Origin: JAGWRI01 sp035700805
Lineage (GTDB): Bacteria > Gemmatimonadota > Gemmatimonadetes > Gemmatimonadales > Gemmatimonadaceae
Assembly: GCA_035700805.1 (NCBI GenBank)
Contig: DASSOG010000008.1
Span: 1-64,000, forward strand
DNA: 64,000 nucleotides
Direction of reading: 5' to 3'
The position numbers were made by a program, and so were the translations under genes. Positions 1-7,674 of the stretch are shown piece by piece. The stretch's first letter is position 1. The number at the start of each line of letters is the position of its first letter. Below the pieces are notes generated by a model that worked only from the letters and a program-made list of their open reading frames with translations, searched no databases and had not been told where the DNA came from.

Positions 1-475
1 ACCCGCCCGCCACCGCGTGATCCCGCAAAGATGACGCCATTGGTGACAACGAGGGGAAATACCCCAGGGTTATCGCCCGGGAAGAAGTTCCACACGCGCG
101 TGCCATCGGCGCGTCGGAACGCGGCGATACCCAAATCGCCACATGCGACCACGGCGTTCACCACCACGCAGTTGCCGCAGCATGGCGCACCCCGGGCGTT
201 TCCCGTTGCGGCCGACCAGATCGCGTGCCCCGTCCGGCCGTCCTCCGCGTAGACGCGGTGATCGCGCCCGATGTAGTAAACCGTCCAGCCATCGAATGCC
301 GGTGTCCCTCCTCCCCGGCCACGCGGCAAATTCCAGGCCAGGGGGCGCCATCCCAAAGTTCATTCGAAGGAGAATCGAACAGGTTGCACGCCGACAGGGG
401 GACACAAACCAGCACGAGCCCCAAGGTACCCCACAGTCGGCGCGACCAGAGCCTGGCGGACGTCAAAATGCGCAA
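1..475 (-). pseudogene. Decayed second copy of PQQ-like beta-propeller lipoprotein, cut by left window edge
   Basis: The reading runs leftward off the window and is a diverged duplicate of the intact propeller gene at 1049-2233. The N-terminus carries a lipoprotein signal (LVCVPLSAC followed by NLFDSPS). Relative to the intact copy one base is missing at about 341-346, inside a C run on the coding strand, and this shifts the frame. After the shift the homologous peptide continues in the third frame (CCGNCVV, GIAAFRRADGT, FFPGDNPGVFP) to the edge. The start codon that lies in the TGATG overlap of the intact copy is ACG here (461-463); only a TTG at 473-475 remains in frame. The homopolymer indel could be a sequencing error, but the lost ATG supports real decay. 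Confidence 0.72.
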
Positions 476-530
476 TCCATAGCCGAACTGTGGACATGCA
501 CGAGTTCGCTGGCGGTGCCGGGTCTCAGCT
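463..530 (-). pseudogene. Remnant of lipase 3' end preceding the decayed propeller copy
   Basis: Read leftward, 513-463 encodes ASELVHVHSSAMDCAF and a TGA stop. It matches the last codons of the intact lipase at 2233-3597 (ASELVHVHSTAMECPF, stop), with 43 of 51 bases identical. Upstream of codon ASEL the similarity continues only briefly and is out of frame, about five bases shorter than the intact gene. The fragment shows that the duplicated unit spanned the lipase/propeller junction. No promoter or start codon belongs to it. Confidence 0.7.
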
Positions 531-540
531 TCAGTCACCG

Positions 541-1008
541 CTAACCCGGGTCCTTCATATCGCGAGGCACGATGTCGGGGGGCGGCGCATAGGCGGGGGG
601 AGGAGGTCCGTATCTGAAGCGAAAGAGGACGCCGCCCAAAACGGAACCCCCGACCGCGACCGCGCTTGCCAACACCCACTTAAGGGGATCCAATCCGCGG
701 GCGGACTCGGAGGCGGGTTTCAATCGGTCTACGATAACTACGCCTGCGACCAGTCCGACGGCCATCCCGGCCAACATCCATTGGGCCTCCTCATGAGAGT
801 ATTGCTCCCGCGTGAGCGGCGGCATGGTGAGGCGCGGCATCGCGGCCACGGCGCCTTCAGGGCGTACCGGTACGTTGCTTGGGGAACTCACCGCCGATGG
901 CACGATCACCGGGCCGCGCGGCGCTTGTGCGGCTGCGGCCGTACTGGCCAGCACGCTGAGAAGCCCGAGGCTCAGCAGCCATCCCATCCGGCGAATGCAG
1001 GGTTGCAT
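541..1008 (-). CDS. Small secreted or membrane protein of unknown function
   Basis: This 155-residue protein matches no family I recognise. The ATG at 1008 is preceded by a good TGGAGG site, which favours it over a TTG six bases upstream. The N-terminus is a Sec-type signal (about residues 8-27, ending STAAAAQA). Two further hydrophobic stretches follow near residues 79-95 (MLAGMAVGLVAGVVIV) and 112-128, then a proline-rich tail (PPPPAYAPPP). It probably sits in the envelope. It lies between the intact propeller gene and the duplicated remnant, all on the same strand, so it belongs to the lipase/propeller transcription unit. Confidence 0.6.
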   Translation of the reverse strand: MQPCIRRMGWLLSLGLLSVLASTAAAAQAPRGPVIVPSAVSSPSNVPVRPEGAVAAMPRLTMPPLTREQYSHEEAQWMLAGMAVGLVAGVVIVDRLKPASESARGLDPLKWVLASAVAVGGSVLGGVLFRFRYGPPPPAYAPPPDIVPRDMKDPG

Positions 1009-1048
1009 GGTCAACCTCCAAGCGTGGCATTACGCGCTGCATAGTGCA

Positions 1049-2233
1049 TTACGGCTTCTTAATGGCCCAGAAGCCCTGATCGCCCGCGCCGAAGATCATA
1101 TCGCGCGAAACAGCCACGCCGCTGAGCAGCAGCTCATACTCAGGACTACCCGAGCTCCAGAGTACCCTGGGGCCGACGGTCGAGAAGGCCGCGAGGTATC
1201 CAAATCCTTCCCGATCATACACCACGCGACCGTCGGTGATCAATGGACTACCGAGGGACGAGCCGCGAGGCGTGGCGGTGCGCCAAAGTTCTCGGGGTGG
1301 CTTCAGACCGTACGCCACCAGCCAGTCTGCGATTGACGAAGCGAACAAGGTGTCTCCGAGAACAACAAGCGAGCGAAAATCTTCTCCTACTGGATACGCC
1401 GGAATTACGTCCGGGGCGGGATGGCCAACACCAGGGAAGAAGCTCTGAATGGCGCCAGTGGCCCTGTCCAAAAGGTAGATCTTCCCATCGTAGCTGGATC
1501 CGACAACCAAATCGTGCCGCAGCGCAACGGACCATGCCGCGCTGTCCGAGTCCGGTGCGGCCGAGGGGAACTCCGTCGCCCAGCGAACGGCGCCTGTCTG
1601 CGCGTCGAGTGCGACCACACCACCAGTGAAATGCCTGGTCAGCCGCAGGTATGCCCCGACGACGATGTCGCTGTCCGCCCGCACTTCGACGATGTTGATC
1701 CGCTCCGGAACAGTGTCCAGTGTCTGCGCCGTCCAGCGCAGGCCCCCAGTGGCGGCGTCGATGGCGTACACCCGCGCACCGCCGCGCGATCCGGCAAAGA
1801 TCACGCCATCGACCGCAACGATAGGAAAGACGCCCGGATTATCCCCCGGGAAGAAGTCCCACACGCGCGTGCCATCGGCACGGCGGAACGCGGTGATACC
1901 GAAATCCCCACACGCGACCAGGGCGGTCACCACCACGCAATTGCCGCAGCATGGCGCCCCCCCAACGGCTCCAGTCACGGCGGACCAGATTTCGTGCCCG
2001 GTTTGGCCGTCCAGCGCGTACACCCGATGATCCCGACCAATGTAGTACGCCGTGGAGCCGTCGAAAGCCGGGGTCCCCCCTCCCTTTCCTCCCGGCGAAT
2101 GCCAAGCAAGAGGGACGCCAAGCCAAAGTTCTTGCGACGGGGAATCGAACAGGTTGCACGTGGAGAGAACGGTACCGAGGAGTACGAGCCCTAGCGTACC
2201 CCACAGGCGGCGCGGCAATCGCGTCCTGGGCAT
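1049..2233 (-). CDS. PQQ-like beta-propeller lipoprotein (BamB-like fold)
   Basis: The 394-residue product has a lipoprotein-type signal (LGTVLSTC, with Thr rather than Ala or Gly before Cys). It then carries repeated blades with the WD-like PQQ signature, for example VYALDGQTGHEIW, VYAIDAATGGLRW, VVALDAQTGAVRW and IYLLDRATGAI. Such propellers are usually periplasmic or outer-membrane scaffolds; there is no sign of a quinoprotein dehydrogenase active site. The ATG at 2233 shares its A with the TGA of the lipase gene (TGATG), so translation is probably coupled; a GTG at 2245 is an alternative. A Cys-Cys pair (GAPCCGNC) is conserved in the decayed duplicate. The partner of the propeller is unknown. 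Confidence 0.82.
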   Translation of the reverse strand: MPRTRLPRRLWGTLGLVLLGTVLSTCNLFDSPSQELWLGVPLAWHSPGGKGGGTPAFDGSTAYYIGRDHRVYALDGQTGHEIWSAVTGAVGGAPCCGNCVVVTALVACGDFGITAFRRADGTRVWDFFPGDNPGVFPIVAVDGVIFAGSRGGARVYAIDAATGGLRWTAQTLDTVPERINIVEVRADSDIVVGAYLRLTRHFTGGVVALDAQTGAVRWATEFPSAAPDSDSAAWSVALRHDLVVGSSYDGKIYLLDRATGAIQSFFPGVGHPAPDVIPAYPVGEDFRSLVVLGDTLFASSIADWLVAYGLKPPRELWRTATPRGSSLGSPLITDGRVVYDREGFGYLAAFSTVGPRVLWSSGSPEYELLLSGVAVSRDMIFGAGDQGFWAIKKP

Positions 2234-3597
2234 CAAAACGGACACTCCATCGCCGTACTGTGTACATGCACCAGTTCGCTGGCTGCGCCGGGCCGACCAT
2301 CGGCGTCGGTCACAGTCACAGTCATCGTGAACGAGCCGCCATCGGAAACCTGATTGGAGTAGTCATAATCCGACCCGGTGTAACTCCCCGGTGTCCAGTG
2401 ATAGGTGTAGGGCGCTATGCCGTCCGCGATAGTGGCATACCACTCGCACCTGGCGCCCGGTTTTACGTCCGTAGGGCCATTAATGGAGACTGACAGGGAG
2501 TCGCCACCCCCGCCGCCGCCACCCCCGACATGTGGCACCGCGATTTGATCAAACACCTGCTCCAACGGACCCGCCGAGTACGCTATTTCTGCCGTATGAA
2601 CGGGCCCTGAAGGGATGTTCAGCTGATATCCTCGCCCTAAGCTCTGCGTCCAAGTCGGCACCGCCTCGTCGTTCGGATAACACAGGCCGTGCCCCGACAC
2701 CGTCTCGCACCACATGGTGTCAAATTCCGCCAAGTCGGACGACAATTGGTACAGGTCGCCGGCAATTTGCTGCCAAAACGGCTCGTTGGGGTGATCATTT
2801 AATATCTGTACATAATCATAGAATAGCCCTTCGGCAACATAGTGCAATCCGTGGCCGACGACGAGGCCATTTTCATTCCCGAGCCAAATCCGGAAGGCCC
2901 CAGAATCGAGGTAGTCGGAGGTGGTAATGACCACACTCGCCTCGTGGGCGACATTGGCTTCCTCGCTCGCGACATTCGCCGCGGCATTCAGGGTATCTTG
3001 GATGAATCCCCCATAAGGCATAAGCTCCGCACCCGCCGGGTGGCCAGGAACATTGCGCATCTCCGCGATGCCCGCGCAGACGTCGCTGAGTGCGTCACCA
3101 AAGATTTCGTCCCAAAAGGGTTGCAAACCATCAATGATCCAATCTGTATTCGGTACGAGCCACCTGTCGTACAAATAGTTATTCAGATGGACAAAAATTT
3201 CTCCTATGTAGCTGCAGAGCGCGGGGTAATTCAGTTCCAGCGGCGCGCCGTAGTTGGGCGACCCATACGTCACTACGCCGCCCAAAGCTTGCGCCTGTCC
3301 TTTATACCGCGCGAGCACGCCTCCCGCGCTGTGGCCCACCAGGATCGTGGTGGAACTGAGGGTGCCCAGCGCGCTGCGGTTCGTATTGAAAACGGCGTCG
3401 GGGTCGTAGTAGGGATAGAACGGGGCGATGTTGAATTCCGCGGACAGCGAATCGCCGATCGGGGTCCACCAATAAACGGACTCGTTCAAACCCGGCAGAA
3501 ATCCCACCGGGGTCGAGGTCTGGCCGCTCGCGCCTGAGGCACACAACACCACCAGCGCCACAGCGACTTCGCCACTACGAATCAGGGAACGCATCAT
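2233..3597 (-). CDS. Secreted alpha/beta-hydrolase (lipase-like) with C-terminal PKD-like domain
   Basis: The 454-residue protein starts MMRSLIRSGEV with a clear signal peptide ending ASGASGQ. An alpha/beta hydrolase domain follows, with the nucleophile elbow GHSAGG (VGHSAGGVLARYKGQ), typical of lipases and PGAP1-like esterases. A glycine run near residue 360 links to an Ig/PKD-like domain (VTVTVTDADGRPG) likely to bind a surface or polymer. The start lies in an ATGATG that overlaps the stop of the upstream lipoprotein gene, and the stop overlaps the propeller start. Base composition is lower in GC than most of the window (about 55 percent in the middle), which hints at transfer. The substrate cannot be told. 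Confidence 0.8.
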   Translation of the reverse strand: MMRSLIRSGEVAVALVVLCASGASGQTSTPVGFLPGLNESVYWWTPIGDSLSAEFNIAPFYPYYDPDAVFNTNRSALGTLSSTTILVGHSAGGVLARYKGQAQALGGVVTYGSPNYGAPLELNYPALCSYIGEIFVHLNNYLYDRWLVPNTDWIIDGLQPFWDEIFGDALSDVCAGIAEMRNVPGHPAGAELMPYGGFIQDTLNAAANVASEEANVAHEASVVITTSDYLDSGAFRIWLGNENGLVVGHGLHYVAEGLFYDYVQILNDHPNEPFWQQIAGDLYQLSSDLAEFDTMWCETVSGHGLCYPNDEAVPTWTQSLGRGYQLNIPSGPVHTAEIAYSAGPLEQVFDQIAVPHVGGGGGGGGDSLSVSINGPTDVKPGARCEWYATIADGIAPYTYHWTPGSYTGSDYDYSNQVSDGGSFTMTVTVTDADGRPGAASELVHVHSTAMECPF

Positions 3598-4490
3598 TGG
3601 GCGGCCCCCCGCATAAAGAGCATGTTGCTGAACGTCTTGACGGTCACCAGCGCCCACTTTCGCCCGTGTCCGGCGGGGGTCTCCACGCGCACCTGTCGCT
3701 TGACGGCCGTTCCGTCCGGCTGATCGTCGTAGGTCATGGTCCATCGTCGCAGGACACCTCCCTTGCCTACAGTCTCAACCATTGACTCGATGGCCCCGGT
3801 CACAGGGTCCGCGTCCACGGTGAACTGGACAGAGTCCCTTTGCCTCGTGTACTCCGCCAATCCAGCGGTCGTGATGCGCGGCGGCCCAAACTTGCTGTTG
3901 AGTACCCCGATTCGTGCCGCCGCGGTAGCCGGAGTCACTACGTACGCCCCGACCCAGTTTCGATCGCTTGCCGGGGACACATGACCCGATGTCGGTGCCG
4001 AGCCGCCCCCACCAAAGGCCGCGCCATTTGCGCCAACTGGCAGGCCGGCGGGAACTTTCATCGAAATGAGACGGCCAGCCCCATCGTACATTCGCCGAGG
4101 CGAGCCATCGCCGTCTTCCTCGATTCGAGCCACTTCCCATGGCTCCGGCGGAAAGTTGCCCGTTGTGTTCCCCACCGCCTGCCGTGCACGTGAACCGAAG
4201 CTCAGCACGAGGTTCCAGTTTCCGGCGGCGGTGATCTGCCGTTCTACGTGGTAATACTGTGGGTGCGTCGCGAACACGGAGTCCCCGGCAGAGTCTCGCA
4301 TGCTGGTCTCAACTTTCACGTCCACGCCGAAGGTATCCCAAGCGGCATTCACGCCAGTCACCTCCGCATGCGCAGGCGCGCTCCCGTTCGCGCTGTTGGG
4401 CTCCGTTGCCGCGGATTGGTCGCGGCAGGCGGCCGCGATGGCGAATCCTGCGAATAAGGCTCCACTCGCAGCTCTGCAGCATCGGTTCAT
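3594..4490 (-). CDS. Putative lipoprotein of unknown function
   Basis: The 298-residue protein begins MNRCCRAASGALFAG and has a lipoprotein-like signal ending IAAAC, then a Ser/Ala/Asn-rich spacer. The ATG at 4490 has a strong AGGAG site upstream; an in-frame longer reading exists but lacks one. The mature part contains the stretches YYHVERQITAAGNWNLVLSF and WTMTYDDQPDG and looks like an all-beta secreted protein. I recognise no family. Its stop overlaps the lipase start, so the two are probably co-translated, and it may be a helper or surface partner of the lipase. Confidence 0.62.
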   Translation of the reverse strand: MNRCCRAASGALFAGFAIAAACRDQSAATEPNSANGSAPAHAEVTGVNAAWDTFGVDVKVETSMRDSAGDSVFATHPQYYHVERQITAAGNWNLVLSFGSRARQAVGNTTGNFPPEPWEVARIEEDGDGSPRRMYDGAGRLISMKVPAGLPVGANGAAFGGGGSAPTSGHVSPASDRNWVGAYVVTPATAAARIGVLNSKFGPPRITTAGLAEYTRQRDSVQFTVDADPVTGAIESMVETVGKGGVLRRWTMTYDDQPDGTAVKRQVRVETPAGHGRKWALVTVKTFSNMLFMRGAAQ

Positions 4491-4604
4491 CGTACTCTCC
4501 TGTTCCCGAGGTGTCCATTGCCCCCAGACTCGCGGCAATGGTCTGCGGCCTTTGAAGGCCACAGGCAGTCACTTAGAGAACAATTTCCGGGATATCCGTG
4601 ACGC

Positions 4605-5393
4605 TCAGCCCCCTTCTACAGGGAATGGATCCCGAGTGATCACGCGTCTCAGGCGGACGAGGCCCCGGTGCACACGAGCCCTGACGGCCTCCGTATTCAA
4701 CCGCAGGCGCTGAGCGATCACGTCGTAACTGAGGCCACGGCAGACGCGCAGCCATACCGCCGCATGTTGCTCTTCACTCAAATGCCGGAGGACCCTGCGT
4801 GCCCACGCGCGCCGAGCGATGGCGAGCTCGACAGAGATCGAATCGTCGTCGGATGCCAAGACCTTTTCATCGTTGAACGCGGCGAGATCACGCCGCAATC
4901 GTTGGGCCGCACGATCGGCGGCCACCCAGTCGTGGCCTGCCGCCCTCATGAAGCCGATGACCGCCTCCGAAGGGTCCGGATCCGCGAACACCCTCTGCCG
5001 CGCGGCCCACGTCCGGTCCCAGGTTTCGGCAATCAAGTCCGCAACGTCTTCCCGAACCGGCGAGATTCGACGAGCATATGCTGTCAGCCGCCGCTCGGTG
5101 CATTTCATCAGCGCTTCGAACGCGAGCCGTTGACTGGCATTTCGAGGCCTTTGGCCAACGGTCGGCGCCGTGGAGGATAGTGGGGAACTTTCTAACGCTC
5201 TCGCACGTTCAGTGCCGTGCCGTGCCGTGCCGTGCCGTGCCGTGCCGTGCCGTGCCGTGCCGTGCCGTACCGTGCCGTGCCGTACCGTGCCGTGCCGTGC
5301 CGTCTCATGTTCTTCATGCGCCGCTACCTCAGCTAAAGGACGAGACCTGCCGCAGGGTACCAGTGTTGCCAAACACGGGATCGTTCCACCCAC
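4605..5393 (-). CDS. ECF-type RNA polymerase sigma factor with repeat-encoded N-terminus
   Basis: The conserved part spans about residues 90-262. Region 2 begins FEALMKCTERRLTAYARR and continues VADLIAETWDRTWAARQRV. Region 4 contains LSEEQHAAVWLRVCRGLSYD, then a helix-turn-helix (VIAQRLRLNTEAVRARVHRG). Both are typical of the sigma-70 family. The reading frame upstream of region 2 has no ATG; it runs through a 17-unit CGTGC tandem repeat that encodes ARHGT pentapeptides, back to a GTG at 5393 with no clear ribosome site. ATG codons at 5317 and 5308, nine bases after a GAGG, are out of frame now and hit a TAG at 5192-5194. The gene faces the lipase operon, so it probably regulates it, and no anti-sigma gene is evident. 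Confidence 0.75.
   Translation of the reverse strand: MGGTIPCLATLVPCGRSRPLAEVAAHEEHETARHGTVRHGTVRHGTARHGTARHGTARHGTERARALESSPLSSTAPTVGQRPRNASQRLAFEALMKCTERRLTAYARRISPVREDVADLIAETWDRTWAARQRVFADPDPSEAVIGFMRAAGHDWVAADRAAQRLRRDLAAFNDEKVLASDDDSISVELAIARRAWARRVLRHLSEEQHAAVWLRVCRGLSYDVIAQRLRLNTEAVRARVHRGLVRLRRVITRDPFPVEGG
5212..5303. repeat. Pentanucleotide tandem repeat (CGTGC)n inside the sigma factor 5' end
   Basis: Seventeen full CGTGC units lie at 5216-5300, with partial units on both sides. Units 11 (5266-5270) and 14 (5281-5285) read CGTAC; units 1-10 are a perfect 50-base run. The unit length is not a multiple of three, so any change in copy number other than by three units shifts the frame of the sigma gene that crosses it. 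This is the structure of a slipped-strand contingency locus. Confidence 0.95.
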
Positions 5394-5646
5394 GCAATTG
5401 TCCGTGCGCGTCCACTGGCAACATTCGACGATTCGGCGATCAGGGCAAGTGCTGTTCTGTGTCCTTCAATACCGTATTTTGTGACATGCCCCGGCGCGTT
5501 GGCTGCCTGGCATCGAGCTGGCCCCATTTGACGGCGGCGGCTTGCGGGTGAATCTTCCAGCGTTGGTCGGCTGTATTGTCCCAACGCCCGCCTGTGGCAG
5601 TTGGGCATCCCCTGAACGGCCGATTTCCCCTTTGCACGAGGCCTGC

Positions 5647-6390
5647 ATGTCCGCTCCCGATGCGACGTCGCCCGAGACTCCCTCCATCCCGCCTCAGAAA
5701 GCCTCCGTGTGGGAAGACTTTCTGGACATCATCTACGCCCCGGCTGACGTTTTCCGCCGCCGCGCGAATGGGAACTTCTGGCTCCCCCTGCTCGTCACGA
5801 CCATCCTGATCTCCCTGCTCGCCTACGCCAACCGCAACATCATACGGCCGGTGTTCGACGCCGAGTTCGCCCGCGGTGCGGCGGCCGCCATGCAGAAGAA
5901 CCCGCAGCTCACGCAGGACGCATACAACCGGATTCGCGACGTCAGCTTTGCCGTTGCACAGTTCGGAAGCCTGGTGCTCATCCCACTGCTCATCCTGGTG
6001 AGCGCGTTCGTCATCTGGCTGCTGGTGAAGGCGTTCGGTACCCGCGTGAGCTGGAATGCCGCCCTGATCATCGCGTCGTTCGCGATGGTGGCCAAGGTCG
6101 TCCAGTCCATCGCCCTCTCGATTCAGGGCCTGCTGCTCGATCCGGCCGGCTTTACTTCCCGCTTTGCCATCCAGATCGGGCCGGGCCGTTTCATGCATGC
6201 GTCGGGTATCAGCCCGATCATGGGTTCCGTATACGATCGACTGGACATCTTCATCCTCTGGGGTGTAGTGCTCGTCGCCATCGGCGCCGCTACCGTCGGC
6301 AAGATGTCAAAGGGCAAGGCCACCCTGTTCGGCGTGGTCTACTGGGTGCTCGCGTGGCTGCCGGGGCTGGTGGGCGCATTGCGTCAGTAA
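5647..6390 (+). CDS. Yip1-family integral membrane protein
   Basis: The 247-residue protein has a cytoplasmic proline-rich N-terminus, then WEDFLDIIYAPADVFRRRANGNFW, the hallmark of bacterial Yip1-domain proteins. About five hydrophobic segments follow, including LPLLVTTILISLLAYA and VLIPLLILVSAFVIWLLV. The ATG at 5647 is preferred because the longer frame upstream contains no membrane or conserved sequence. The 253-base gap upstream separates it from the divergent sigma gene and must hold both promoters, although I see no convincing -35/-10 pair. The role of bacterial Yip1 proteins is not established. Confidence 0.82.
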   Translation: MSAPDATSPETPSIPPQKASVWEDFLDIIYAPADVFRRRANGNFWLPLLVTTILISLLAYANRNIIRPVFDAEFARGAAAAMQKNPQLTQDAYNRIRDVSFAVAQFGSLVLIPLLILVSAFVIWLLVKAFGTRVSWNAALIIASFAMVAKVVQSIALSIQGLLLDPAGFTSRFAIQIGPGRFMHASGISPIMGSVYDRLDIFILWGVVLVAIGAATVGKMSKGKATLFGVVYWVLAWLPGLVGALRQ

Positions 6391-6397
6391 CCGGGGA

Positions 6398-6437
6398 GCA
6401 CCGCGATAGCGCGGGTTGCTTCGCGCTATCGCGGTGC
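6398..6437. terminator. Bidirectional hairpin terminator between convergent genes
   Basis: A perfect 16-base inverted repeat (6398-6413 and 6422-6437) encloses an 8-base loop. It lies eight bases after the Yip1 gene stop and covers the stop codon of the convergent deacetylase gene. There is no T run, but stem stability is very high. Confidence 0.8.
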
Positions 6438-7418
6438 GCGCACCACGTACCTGGTCGCCGTACGATCGAGCATGTCCAGTATTGGCTCCAGTTCGCCATC
6501 ATAGACCTGGATGCGATGCAGCCGGTACGGATCAAATGCGGGGTCACCCGGTACGCGCTCTGGTCCGCCGGCGACCTCGAGGATGGCGTCAAAGGAGTAC
6601 CGTACCACCTTGCCCGTGGCGGGATCGGACCACGCACCCGCGCGGGCCAGCGCGCGGTTCCGGGGCCAGAGCCCGAGCGGCAGCGCAAAGGTGCGCACGC
6701 GATAGCCGGGGACGGCTGAGTCGATGGCCATCACGCCACGGGCAATCTGCTCCTGCACCACGGCGTCCCCATACTTGTCCAGCTCGGCGTGCCACAGCGT
6801 GTGCCCGCAGAGTTCAAACCCCTGCTCGGCCAGGAACCTGACTTTCGGGAATCGCCACGCCGTCTTCTGACCCTGGATCCCCTTCTCGCCAAAGAACGCG
6901 TGGCCAGCGGCCGCGGCGGGAAGCAGGCAGAAGGTCGCGCGATCCTTCCAGTCGGGGTGCTCGGCGTGGAACGCCAGCCAGATGCCCACCGCGCTGGTGG
7001 AGTCGATCACGAGCCGGCCATCGCGTTCGATGTACCGGAATTGTCCCGGGGAGGCGTCGTCGAAGGTGATCACGACGGGCGACATGCCGGGCGCGATGTC
7101 AAAGTCCCCATCCACGAGCTGCGAAACGGTGATGGGACGGTAGCCGCGCCGATACAGGAGCTCCAGGTCGCGCCGGAAGTGCTGCCAGCTCCGCCCCCAG
7201 CGCGAGTCGCTGTCAGCGATCACGTGGTATTCAAGGATGGGTATGCGCAGCGTGGGGTCGTGCGGGGTCCCGCGAATCCCGTGCGCGGCTTCAGGCCGGG
7301 GCACTGGCGCCAATGGGACCGCGTTGCGACCGCCGAGGGTCTGCGCGCCGGCCGTCGTGCAGCACACGACGAGCGCCAGGGAAGCAATTATGTATTGCCA
7401 GATACGTGTGGAACGCAT
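6426..7418 (-). CDS. Secreted polysaccharide deacetylase (carbohydrate esterase family 4)
   Basis: The 330-residue protein has a signal peptide (about residues 8-25, ending TTAGAQ). The NodB-homology fold is marked by motif 1 TFDDAS, containing the catalytic and metal-binding Asp pair, and by motif 2 GHTLWHAEL, the HxxxH metal site. LEYHVIADSD upstream is the usual N-terminal strand of this family. It should remove N- or O-acetyl groups from an envelope or extracellular polysaccharide. The gene is monocistronic, convergent with the Yip1 gene, and its stop codon sits inside the shared terminator hairpin. Confidence 0.85.
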   Translation of the reverse strand: MRSTRIWQYIIASLALVVCCTTAGAQTLGGRNAVPLAPVPRPEAAHGIRGTPHDPTLRIPILEYHVIADSDSRWGRSWQHFRRDLELLYRRGYRPITVSQLVDGDFDIAPGMSPVVITFDDASPGQFRYIERDGRLVIDSTSAVGIWLAFHAEHPDWKDRATFCLLPAAAAGHAFFGEKGIQGQKTAWRFPKVRFLAEQGFELCGHTLWHAELDKYGDAVVQEQIARGVMAIDSAVPGYRVRTFALPLGLWPRNRALARAGAWSDPATGKVVRYSFDAILEVAGGPERVPGDPAFDPYRLHRIQVYDGELEPILDMLDRTATRYVVRAPR

Positions 7419-7482
7419 CGAAATCCAGGCTGAAAAGTCTGAGAGTACTGCGATGACGCGGATGGCACGGATTACGCGGATA

Positions 7483-7518
7483 CTGCAACTGCAACTGCAA
7501 CTGCAACTACAACTATAA
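7483..7518. repeat. Hexanucleotide tandem repeat (CTGCAA)
   Basis: Four perfect CTGCAA units (7483-7506) are followed by two degenerate units, CTACAA and CTATAA. They lie in the intergenic space upstream of the deacetylase gene and downstream of a GATTACGCGGATA-like stretch. No coding function is apparent. Confidence 0.85.
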
Positions 7519-7564
7519 CCGGAATGGCCGATCGGTGGGGCCGGTCCTCGTGTCGAGGTCAGCA

Positions 7565-7674
7565 GCCGTATCCGCGTAATCGCAGTATCTGATCCGCGGG
7601 ATCGCAGTGCCTTGTCAGTAGGATCGCAGTGCCGTATCCGCGTAATCGCAGTATCTCATCCGCGGGATCGCAGT
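7565..7674. repeat. Pair of 41-base direct repeats with CCGCG(G/T) cores
   Basis: The segment 7568-7608 recurs at 7634-7674 with a single mismatch. A partial copy, GGATCGCAGTGCC, lies between them at 7621-7633. Cores resemble TATCCGCGTAATCGCAG and ATCCGCGGGATCGCAG. The second copy forms the last codons of the DUF1501 gene (stop at 7656). Related CCGCGGAT words occur again at 54526-54580, so this is probably a dispersed intergenic repeat family. Confidence 0.8.

Noticed and set aside
335..350. Reading the one-base difference as proof of a pseudogene
   Set aside because: It lies in a C homopolymer where sequencing errors are common; the pseudogene call rests also on the lost ATG and truncated lipase tail.
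7565..7674. Possible CRISPR array
   Set aside because: Only two full repeats of 41 bases with unequal partial copies, no regular spacers and no cas genes.
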